DNA from: Acidobacteriota bacterium
GTDB taxonomy: Bacteria; Acidobacteriota; Terriglobia; Bryobacterales; Bryobacteraceae
Reading direction: 5' to 3'
Assembly: GCA_021788955.1 (NCBI GenBank)
Contig: JAJYKC010000024.1
Location: 1 to 11,236 of the forward strand
DNA: 11,236 bases
Below the pieces are notes generated by a model that searched no databases, had not been told where the DNA came from, and saw only the letters and a program-made list of their open reading frames with translations. Below, in pieces: positions 1-6,286 of this stretch. The position numbers were made by a program, and so were the translations under genes. Every line of letters begins with the position of its first letter. The first letter of the stretch is position 1.

Positions 1-1
1 A

Positions 2-862
2 ATTGCCGCCTATGGAACCGATCGTGCAGAACTCGAAACTGCGATCGCGCAGGCGCTCGAGGAGGCCCGCAGGCTGAATCAGTTGCTCTCCAACTACCTT
101 CCCGATAGCGAGTGGAGCCGCGTCAATCGTCTCGCCGGACGACAGCCGGTGACGGTCTCACCCGAACTGTTTCAACTCCTTCAGGACTGCGTCTCCTATA
201 GCCGCGAAAGCGAAGGCTCCTTCGACATTACCGTCGGCCCGCTCATGAAGGTTTGGGGATTCTACAAGGGCTCCGGCCACCTGCCGCATCGCGCAGAAGT
301 CGAAGCCGCTCTAGAAGATGTGGGCTGGCGCAATATCGAGTTGGACCCGCGGAGCCATACCGTCCGCTTCGCCAGGCCCGGCGTTAACATCGACCCGGGC
401 GGTATCGGGAAAGGTTACGCGGTCGATCGCATGGCGGACATCCTGAAACAGGACGGAGTTAAATCCGCGCTCGTCTCCGGCGCTTCGAGCAGCATCTACG
501 CCATCGGCGCCCCCCCAGGAGAGCAGGGCTGGAAAATCAGCATCAAAAACCCTCGGGATACCTCCAAAACCGCCGCCACCGTCTGGCTCAAGGACCAGTC
601 CCTCTCCACCTCGGGCAACTACGAAAAATTCTTCTATGCCGACGGGAAGATGTGGAGCCATATCATGGACCCCCGCACGGGTTACCCCTCCATGGGCACA
701 CTTTCGGTATCCATCATCTCCCCGCGGACCATCGACAGCGAAGCTTGGGCCAAGCCGTACTACATCCTGGGACGGGGCTGGACCGCGAAGCACAAAAACA
801 AGGAGTTTCGGGTCTTCTACTGCGAGGACAAACTGGACACGCCATGCGCATGGCTACAATGA
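2..862 (+). CDS. apbE: FAD:protein FMN transferase (ApbE family), 5' partial
   Basis: ApbE enzymes transfer FMN from FAD to a Thr/Ser of target flavoproteins, usually at or outside the cytoplasmic membrane, and need Mg2+. The reading frame is open from position 2, and the codons before the TTG at 83 continue the family's N-terminal helix (RAELETAIAQALEEARRLNQ), so the gene begins upstream of the window. Family landmarks are visible: LLSNYLPDSEWSRVN near 83-128, DPGGIGKGYAVD (about 393-428), STSGNYEKFF (about 604-636) and HIMDPRTGYP (about 658-687). Oddly, the C-terminal metal-site signature D-x-x-x-T (as in DALST of other members) reads E-A-W-A-K at 740-754, and the tail carries a Cys pair nine residues apart (YCED...PCAW). 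The stop (860-862) overlaps the hemE start. No flavinylation target is visible nearby. The family call is secure; activity is less so. Confidence 0.9.
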   Translation: MAAYGTDRAELETAIAQALEEARRLNQLLSNYLPDSEWSRVNRLAGRQPVTVSPELFQLLQDCVSYSRESEGSFDITVGPLMKVWGFYKGSGHLPHRAEVEAALEDVGWRNIELDPRSHTVRFARPGVNIDPGGIGKGYAVDRMADILKQDGVKSALVSGASSSIYAIGAPPGEQGWKISIKNPRDTSKTAATVWLKDQSLSTSGNYEKFFYADGKMWSHIMDPRTGYPSMGTLSVSIISPRTIDSEAWAKPYYILGRGWTAKHKNKEFRVFYCEDKLDTPCAWLQ

Positions 863-1881
863 CGAGCCGTTTTCTCGATGCCTGCCGCCGCCGGCCGACT
901 GACGTCCGGCCGGTTTGGTTTATGCGGCAAGCCGGACGATATCTGAAGCAGTACCGCGAGGTCCGCGCCCACGCGGGTATCCTCGAGATTTGCAAGCGCC
1001 CCGACCTGGCCGCCGCCGTCACGCTGCAACCGGTCGAAATCCTCGACGTCGATGCCGCCATCATCTTCGCCGATCTTCTCCTGCCGGTCGAACCCATGGG
1101 CCTGAAACTTCGCTACGTCGAAGGCCGCGGCCCGCTCATCTCGAACCCCGTCCGCACGTCCGACGACATCGACGCGCTGTCGATCTCCAACACCGACGAC
1201 CTTGGCTATGTAAACGAAGCCATCCAATTGGTTGCCCGCGCCCTAGCCGGACGCGTCCCGGTGATCGGCTTCGTCGGCGCCCCATTCACCCTCGCCAGTT
1301 ACATGATCGAAGGGGGCGCTTCCCGCGATTTCCTCAAAACAAAGCAGATGATGTACCGCGACGAGACCCTCTGGCGCCGCCTCATGGGCAAACTCGTCGA
1401 TGTACTGGGACCGTTTGCCATTTCACAGATCGCCGGCGGCGCTCGAGCCATCCAGGTCTTCGATAGCTGGGCCGGCTGCCTCGGCCCGGACGACTACGTC
1501 CGCTACGTCGCCCCTTACTCCCGCGCCCTCATCGAACGCATCCGCTCGGCCGGTGTCCCGGTGATCCACTTCGGCACCGGCGTCGCCGGCTTCTTCCGCG
1601 AGCTTCACGCGGCCGGTGGCGACGTCATGGGCGTTGACTGGCGCGTCAACATCGACCTCGCCTGGATGGACATCAGCTACCGCTCCGCCGTGCAGGGCAA
1701 CCTCGACCCCGCCTCGCTCTTCGCCCCGCTGCCGGAGTTGAAATCCAAGGTTCACGAGTTGCTCAAGCGCACCGGCACGCGTCCCGGCCACATCTTCAAC
1801 ACCGGCCACGGGATCCTCCCCGGTACGCCGGTCGAAAACGTCAAGGCCGTCGTCCAGATCGTGCGCGAGTTCCGGCCATAG
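859..1881 (+). CDS. hemE: uroporphyrinogen decarboxylase (HemE)
   Basis: HemE is a cytoplasmic, cofactor-free enzyme that decarboxylates the four acetate side chains of uroporphyrinogen III to give coproporphyrinogen III in heme synthesis. With the start at 859 the product is 340 aa, a usual length for the family. Active-site residues known from UROD are in place: R23 and R27 in MRQAGRY, D72 in IIFADLL, Y148 in LASYMIEGG, S203 in VFDSWAG and H317 in FNTGHGI. The ATG at 859 overlaps the apbE TGA as ATGA, which suggests translational coupling. In-frame ATGs at 844 and 850 would add five or three residues. I chose 859 because the homologous N-terminus (SRFLDACRRRP) begins there and no convincing Shine-Dalgarno supports the others. 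hemY follows after 11 bases. Confidence 0.95.
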   Translation: MTSRFLDACRRRPTDVRPVWFMRQAGRYLKQYREVRAHAGILEICKRPDLAAAVTLQPVEILDVDAAIIFADLLLPVEPMGLKLRYVEGRGPLISNPVRTSDDIDALSISNTDDLGYVNEAIQLVARALAGRVPVIGFVGAPFTLASYMIEGGASRDFLKTKQMMYRDETLWRRLMGKLVDVLGPFAISQIAGGARAIQVFDSWAGCLGPDDYVRYVAPYSRALIERIRSAGVPVIHFGTGVAGFFRELHAAGGDVMGVDWRVNIDLAWMDISYRSAVQGNLDPASLFAPLPELKSKVHELLKRTGTRPGHIFNTGHGILPGTPVENVKAVVQIVREFRP

Positions 1882-1892
1882 GTCTTTCTCGA

Positions 1893-3266
1893 ATGCGGGT
1901 TGCTATTGCCGGGGCGGGAATCACGGGGCTCGCCGCCGCTTACTACCTGCGGCAGGCGGGCGCCGAGATCGTTCTCGTCGAAAAAGAGCCACGGCTTGGT
2001 GGTGTCGTTCGCACGTCCCGCGTCCGGGGCTGCATCATTGAGTGCGGCCCCGATAGCTTTCTCGCCGCCAAGCCTGCCGCCCTCGAAATCATCCGCGAAC
2101 TCGGCCTGGAGTCCGACGTCATCGGCTCCAACGACCACGGCCGCGTCACCTACATCCTCAAGAGTGGTCGTCTTCTGCCCCTTCCCGAAGGCCTCATGAT
2201 GGTCGCGCCCTCGCGTGTCCGTCCCATGCTCTCCACCCGCCTCATCGGCTGGCGCACAAAAATCGGCATGGCGGCTGAATACTTCCGCCGCCCCCCGAGA
2301 GCGCCCGGCGATCGATCCGTCAGCCAGTTCCTCGGCGGCCACTATGGCCAGGAAATGGTCGACTACCTCGGCGAGCCGCTTCTGGCAGGCGTCTACGGCG
2401 GCGATCCGGAAAAGCTCAGCGCCACGGCCGTGCTGGGCCGCTTCCTCGAAATGGAGCAGCGCTACGGCAGCCTCACCCGCGGCGCGCTCGCGGCGCGGCA
2501 AAAGGCCCGCGGGGCCGGCGGACCGCTCTTCCGCACCCTCCGCCAAGGTCTTGGCTCGCTCATCGAAGCCATCGAAGCGCGCATCTTGGGCCAGGTCCAG
2601 CTTGTGCGCGGCGAGGTTGAAACTGCCCACCCGCACGATGGCGCCTGGCGTCTTCGGGTCAACGGTGCATGGCTCGATGCCGACGGCTTAATCGTCGCCT
2701 GCCCCGCCTGGGCCGCTTCGAATCTTCTCCGCCACTCGAGCCCTGAACTCGCGTCCCTCCTCGATACCATCCCCTACCACGACGCCATGACCGTGGCCCT
2801 CGGCTACCGCCGCGCGGATTGCTCCCACCTTCCCCCTGGTTTCGGTTTCCTCGTCCCCAAGCGCGAGCGGGACCGCCTGCTCGCCTGCACTTTCGTCCAC
2901 AACAAATTCTCCGGCCGCGCCCCCGACGATTTGGCCCTCCTTCGGTGCTTTTACGGCGCCGATCTCATGGCCGAATCCGACGAGACCGTCATCCGCCACA
3001 CCCGCGAAGAAATCGCCCGGATTCTTAACCACCACGCTCAACCGGTGTTCGCCGAAGTCTCGCGCTGGCCTCGCGCCATGGCCCAGTACACCGTGGGGCA
3101 CCTCGGTCGCCTCGCCGAAATCGATCGGCTGGCCATGCAACTCCCGGGACTTCGCCTCGCCGGCAACGCATACCGTGGCATCGGCCTGCCCGACTGCATC
3201 GCCAGCGCCCGCGATGCAGCTCGAACGCTCACCGCCGCAGCCGCACCCGCAACCCCTCCGGCGTAA
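1893..3266 (+). CDS. hemY: FAD-dependent protoporphyrinogen/coproporphyrinogen oxidase (HemY type)
   Basis: This flavoenzyme removes six electrons from protoporphyrinogen IX (classical route) or coproporphyrinogen III (coproporphyrin-dependent route), using oxygen, near the end of heme synthesis. The 457 aa product starts with a Rossmann FAD-binding motif, G7-A-G-I-T-G12, followed by the ribose-binding acidic residue E30 and the RLGGVVRT segment (34-41). The family's C-terminal FAD signature GNAYRGIGLPDCI begins at about residue 424. Length and domain order are standard. It lies 11 bases after hemE with no clear Shine-Dalgarno, so it is probably translated from the same mRNA. The last 38 bases overlap the 3' end of a gene on the opposite strand. 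Sequence alone does not tell me which porphyrinogen is the true substrate; the location of hemH/cpfC and hemQ in the genome would help decide. Confidence 0.93.
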   Translation: MRVAIAGAGITGLAAAYYLRQAGAEIVLVEKEPRLGGVVRTSRVRGCIIECGPDSFLAAKPAALEIIRELGLESDVIGSNDHGRVTYILKSGRLLPLPEGLMMVAPSRVRPMLSTRLIGWRTKIGMAAEYFRRPPRAPGDRSVSQFLGGHYGQEMVDYLGEPLLAGVYGGDPEKLSATAVLGRFLEMEQRYGSLTRGALAARQKARGAGGPLFRTLRQGLGSLIEAIEARILGQVQLVRGEVETAHPHDGAWRLRVNGAWLDADGLIVACPAWAASNLLRHSSPELASLLDTIPYHDAMTVALGYRRADCSHLPPGFGFLVPKRERDRLLACTFVHNKFSGRAPDDLALLRCFYGADLMAESDETVIRHTREEIARILNHHAQPVFAEVSRWPRAMAQYTVGHLGRLAEIDRLAMQLPGLRLAGNAYRGIGLPDCIASARDAARTLTAAAAPATPPA

Positions 3267-3795
3267 TCTCCAGCCGCTCAATGCCGTATCCCAGCTCGAA
3301 CGGCTCGTTCACCTTCGCCTCCGGAAACAGCGGTTTCAAGAACGTCGAAATCAACATATCGAGCGCTGAACCCGACACCGCCACTCCCGATATCGCCACC
3401 CGGTCCAGGTAGACCGTCGCCCAGCCGCCGGAGGATTTCAAATGCGCGGAGACCGCGACCGGACGCTCTCCCTCGATCAACTTAGCGATCATCCAGTTCG
3501 GCTCACTCCCGGTGGCGCGCTGGAGCTTCACAAAGTCCACCAATGCGGACGCCGATCCTGCCGAAGGCGCAAACCACACCCGCGAATCCCGGACCGCACC
3601 CGGCGCATAGACCGGTATCCGGCTCTGCAGAAACGCATTCACTTCGCCGGTAGTGAAAGTGACAATCTCCCCCCGTCTCACGCGTCCTCCCTCAATGGCA
3701 TGTAGCTTACGCTCTGCGTTCTGCGCTTCCGTGTGCCAGGAAGGAACCGGACCGGCTGCCAGTGCGAGCGTGAGGGCGAGAACCGCGGAAGCCAA
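3229..3795 (-). CDS. exported hypothetical protein, TTG start
   Basis: I do not recognise a named family. The 188 aa product starts with a hydrophobic stretch (SAVLALTLALAAGPVP) that looks like a signal peptide, followed by a soluble domain with alternating strands, for example FTTGEVNAFLQSRIP (about 47-61), an amphipathic ALDMLISTFLKPLFP (about 142-156) and a C-terminus rich in Arg (LEITPEGLRVRLRR). The fold may resemble lipid-binding or LmeA/DUF2993-like envelope proteins, but this is a guess. An in-frame stop at 3808-3810 lies just upstream and TTG at 3795 is the only usual start before the hydrophobic segment. The predicted leader lacks the normal Lys/Arg n-region, which is odd. A -10-like TAGACT sits 5 bases before the TTG, compatible with a leaderless message. 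It runs convergently into hemY, overlapping by 38 bases, and divergently from the SYLF gene. Confidence 0.72.
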   Translation of the reverse strand: MASAVLALTLALAAGPVPSWHTEAQNAERKLHAIEGGRVRRGEIVTFTTGEVNAFLQSRIPVYAPGAVRDSRVWFAPSAGSASALVDFVKLQRATGSEPNWMIAKLIEGERPVAVSAHLKSSGGWATVYLDRVAISGVAVSGSALDMLISTFLKPLFPEAKVNEPFELGYGIERLEITPEGLRVRLRR

Positions 3796-3800
3796 ATTCC

Positions 3801-3806
3801 AGTCTA
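3801..3806 (-). promoter_or_regulatory. candidate -10 (TAGACT) for the exported hypothetical gene
   Basis: Read on the minus strand, TAGACT ends 5 bases before the TTG start. Transcription would begin at or next to the start codon, giving a leaderless mRNA. No -35 box is evident. This is inference from spacing only. Confidence 0.3.
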
Positions 3807-3868
3807 CTCAACCCACTACGTGCGCTTGGCTGGGAGTCTTCTGATACGACAACAGAAACGGGCTGCGT

Positions 3869-3877
3869 TGCTACACT
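3869..3877 (+). promoter_or_regulatory. extended -10 promoter (TGC-TACACT) for the SYLF gene
   Basis: TGCTACACT fits the extended -10 form TGN-TANNNT, which can work without a strong -35 box; none is visible at 17 bases upstream. Transcription would start near 3884, so the leader would be about 12 bases and consist almost only of the GGAGGAA ribosome binding site. The identical decamer TTGCTACACT stands before the tRNA-Gln gene, which strengthens the call. Confidence 0.55.
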
Positions 3878-3883
3878 AGTCCC

Positions 3884-3890
3884 GGAGGAA
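3884..3890 (+). promoter_or_regulatory. strong Shine-Dalgarno (GGAGGAA) of the SYLF gene
   Basis: GGAGGAA lies 5 bases before the ATG at 3896 and fixes that start. It stands out because most other genes of the window (hemE, hemY, nadE, phosphoesterase, methyltransferase) have no comparable site. Confidence 0.85.
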
Positions 3891-3895
3891 CAAAT

Positions 3896-4573
3896 ATGAA
3901 ATCGAAACTATTGGTCTATCTATTTTTAAGCTCGACATTGGCCTTGGCCGCCAACGACGTGCCTCAGCGGCTGTCGGATTCCACCACGGTCCTCAGAGAA
4001 ATTATGCAGACGCCTGACAAATCAATCCCCCAGGACTTGATGGATAAGTCTCAGTGCGTGGTCGTCGTTCCAGGGGTGAAGAAAGCGGCATTCATCATCG
4101 GCGGCAAGTACGGTAGAGGCTTCTTCTCCTGCCGCGGATCGCACAATGTCGGCTGGTCCGCTCCGGGTGCCGTCCGCGTCGAAGGCGGCAGCTTCGGCTT
4201 CCAGATCGGAGGCTCGGAAACTGATGTCGTCATGCTCGTCATGAACGAAGACGGCATGCAGAAACTGCTCAAAGACAAGTTCACTCTTGGTGCGGATGCC
4301 TCTGTCGCCGCCGGTCCGGTCGGCCGCACCTCCGCCGCCGAAACCGACGCCATGATGCATGCCGAAATCCTGAGTTGGTCCCGGGCACGCGGCGTCTTCG
4401 CCGGCGTTGCCTTGAACGGCGCCACGCTCCGGCCCGACGACGAAACCAACAAGGTTCTTTATGGCCACACGATCGGAAACCGCGAGATCGCCGCAGGCAA
4501 AGTGAAAACCCCCGCCATCGCGCGCCCCTTGATCGAGCGGCTCAACAAGTACTCCAGCCGCAAAACGAGCTGA
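3896..4573 (+). CDS. secreted SYLF-domain (YSC84-like) protein
   Basis: SYLF/Ysc84 domains bind phosphoinositides and actin in eukaryotes; bacterial members are small exported proteins with no settled function, and lipid binding is the usual suggestion. The 225 aa product has a Sec signal peptide (KSKLLVYLFLSSTLALA, cleavage likely near residue 18) and then one SYLF domain covering about residues 35-215. Family blocks are easy to see: QCVVVVPGVKKAAFIIGG, KYGRGFFSCR, GGSFGFQIGGSETDVVML, LGADASVAAGPVGR, AEILSWSRARGVFAGVALNG and a late LYG. The start is set by GGAGGAA five bases upstream. The first codons are A/T-rich (aaa, cta, ttt, tta) compared with the neighbours, which favours translation initiation. 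It appears to be a single-gene unit, with its own promoter and 50 bases before nadE. Confidence 0.92.
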   Translation: MKSKLLVYLFLSSTLALAANDVPQRLSDSTTVLREIMQTPDKSIPQDLMDKSQCVVVVPGVKKAAFIIGGKYGRGFFSCRGSHNVGWSAPGAVRVEGGSFGFQIGGSETDVVMLVMNEDGMQKLLKDKFTLGADASVAAGPVGRTSAAETDAMMHAEILSWSRARGVFAGVALNGATLRPDDETNKVLYGHTIGNREIAAGKVKTPAIARPLIERLNKYSSRKTS

Positions 4574-4607
4574 TGGACGTATCCGGCGCGGTGCGTCTGC
4601 GGACGGC

Positions 4608-4613
4608 TAGAAT
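4608..4613 (+). promoter_or_regulatory. candidate -10 (TAGAAT) upstream of nadE
   Basis: TAGAAT ends 10 bases before the nadE ATG at 4624, in a 50-base gap after the SYLF gene. The message would have a leader of only a few bases or none, in line with the absence of any Shine-Dalgarno. No clear -35 box is seen. Confidence 0.45.
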
Positions 4614-4623
4614 ATAGGCTTGC

Positions 4624-6273
4624 ATGCGCATCGCGCTGGCGCAGATTAACACCACGGTCGGGGCACTTGAAGCCAACGCGCGCCGCATCGCCGGTTTCGC
4701 CCACCGCGCAGACGGCGCCGGCGCGCAGATCATTGTCTTCCCCGAACTCGCCCTCACCGGCTACCCTCCTCGCGACCTACTCGAAAAAGAAAGCTTCGCC
4801 GCCCGCTCCGAAGCGCGGCTCCAGAACCTCGCTGCGGAAACAGCCTCGCTCAACGCCGCTCTTGTCGTCGGCGCCATCACTCGCGCCACTTCCGGCGAAG
4901 GGAAAAGCCTCTTTAACAGCGCCGCCGTCATTCATGGTGGCCGTATTGTCTTCGTGCAGAACAAAGTTCTGCTTCCCACCTACGACGTCTTCGACGAAGG
5001 CCGCTACTTCCGCCCCGCCGAATCGCAGCATATCTTCGAATTCGCCGGCCGCCGCATCGGCATCGTCATCTGCGAGGACGCATGGAACGACAAGCAGTAC
5101 TGGCAGCGCCCGCTCTACCGCCGCGATCCGCTCGCTGAAATCTCCCACGCCGGTGCGGAAACCCTCATCAGCATTAACGCCTCGCCGTACTACCAGAACA
5201 AGCGCCGGCTTCGCCGCGAAATCTTCGCCGCCGCCGCACGCCATGCCCGCCTCCCTCTCGTCTATGTCAATCAAACGGGCGGCAACGACCAGCTTGTCTT
5301 CGACGGCGCCAGCTTCGCCATGGATGGAACCGGCGAGGTCTGTGCCGAAGCCAGGTCGTTCGACGAAGACCTCGTATTCTTCGACGACGTATCCCTGGCG
5401 GGCGATATCCACGCCTCTCACGCCGACGAATGTGAGGCCGTCTACGAAGCCCTCGTCCTGGGCACCCGCGACTACATTCGCAAGTGCGGCTTTTCCCGTG
5501 TCTTGATCGGCCTCTCCGGCGGCATCGATTCTTCCCTCGTAGCTGCCATCGCCGTTGACGCTGTCGGCCCCGATTGCGTCACTGGGGTCGGCATGCCCGG
5601 CCCGTACTCCTCCGGGCACTCCATTACGGATGCCCGCGCCCTCGCCGCCAATCTCGGCATTCGCTTCGAACTCGTCTCCATTGGCGCCGGCTACGACGCC
5701 ATGATCTCGACGCTGGCGCCGTTGTTCCACGGCGTCCCCGCCGACGTCACCGAAGAAAACATCCAGTCCCGCCTTCGCGGCCTCACGCTTATGGCCCTGT
5801 CGAACAAAACCGGCGCCCTCGTGCTCACCACCGGCAACAAAAGCGAACTCGCCGTCGGCTATTGCACGCTCTACGGCGACATGTGCGGCGGCCTCGCGGT
5901 CATCAGCGACGTTCCAAAAACCCTCGTCTATCAACTCGCCCGCGTCGCCAACCGCCGCCGTCCGGGCGCCATCCCCGACGACGTCTTCCGCAAGGCCCCC
6001 TCGGCCGAACTCCGTCCCGATCAGAAGGACTCCGATTCCCTTCCTCCCTACGACACGCTCGACCGTATCCTCGCCGGATACGTCGAGAACTCCCTTTCTC
6101 CGGAACAAATTTCTTCCGCCGAAAATCTCCCGCTCTCGCTAGTTCGAGACATTGTCAACAAAGTCGACCGCAACGAATACAAGCGTCAACAAGCTGCGCC
6201 CGGCCTCAAAGTCACCACCAAGGCCTTCGGCATAGGCCGCCGTTTCCCCATCGCCCAACAATTTTCTGAGTGA
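4624..6273 (+). CDS. nadE: glutamine-dependent NAD+ synthetase
   Basis: The enzyme makes NAD+ from deamido-NAD (NaAD) with ATP, using ammonia released from glutamine by its own amidase domain and channelled to the synthetase site; it is the last step of NAD synthesis in the cytoplasm. The N-terminal nitrilase-fold domain (about 1-260) carries the Glu-Lys-Cys triad: E41 in VFPELALTGYPPRD, K114 in VQNKVLLPTY and C150 in GIVICEDAWN. The C-terminal synthetase domain has the PP-loop SGGIDSS (298-304), then GMPGPYSSGHS, TGNKSELAVGY, CTLYGDMCGGLAVISDVPKT and ELRPDQKDSDSLPPYD. At 549 aa it matches the shorter bacterial two-domain form. The start fits the conserved MRIALAQIN opening; there is no Shine-Dalgarno but a -10-like TAGAAT lies just upstream. 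Two genes follow closely and probably share the transcript. Confidence 0.96.
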   Translation: MRIALAQINTTVGALEANARRIAGFAHRADGAGAQIIVFPELALTGYPPRDLLEKESFAARSEARLQNLAAETASLNAALVVGAITRATSGEGKSLFNSAAVIHGGRIVFVQNKVLLPTYDVFDEGRYFRPAESQHIFEFAGRRIGIVICEDAWNDKQYWQRPLYRRDPLAEISHAGAETLISINASPYYQNKRRLRREIFAAAARHARLPLVYVNQTGGNDQLVFDGASFAMDGTGEVCAEARSFDEDLVFFDDVSLAGDIHASHADECEAVYEALVLGTRDYIRKCGFSRVLIGLSGGIDSSLVAAIAVDAVGPDCVTGVGMPGPYSSGHSITDARALAANLGIRFELVSIGAGYDAMISTLAPLFHGVPADVTEENIQSRLRGLTLMALSNKTGALVLTTGNKSELAVGYCTLYGDMCGGLAVISDVPKTLVYQLARVANRRRPGAIPDDVFRKAPSAELRPDQKDSDSLPPYDTLDRILAGYVENSLSPEQISSAENLPLSLVRDIVNKVDRNEYKRQQAAPGLKVTTKAFGIGRRFPIAQQFSE

Positions 6274-6286
6274 AACCCCTCAAGTC

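Noticed and set aside
652..858. Upstream extension of the hemE frame inside apbE
   Set aside because: It shares DNA with conserved apbE motifs and does not look like HemE; homology to UROD begins at about 859.
1752..2636. 294-codon minus-strand frame
   Set aside because: It is antisense to the hemE end and hemY; composition is an effect of GC-rich codons, and there is no domain or start context.
4777..6108. 443-codon open frame on the minus strand
   Set aside because: It lies wholly inside nadE, whose frame has all catalytic motifs. The minus frame is low-complexity (Gly/Ala/Asp/Val-rich), as expected opposite a high-GC gene.
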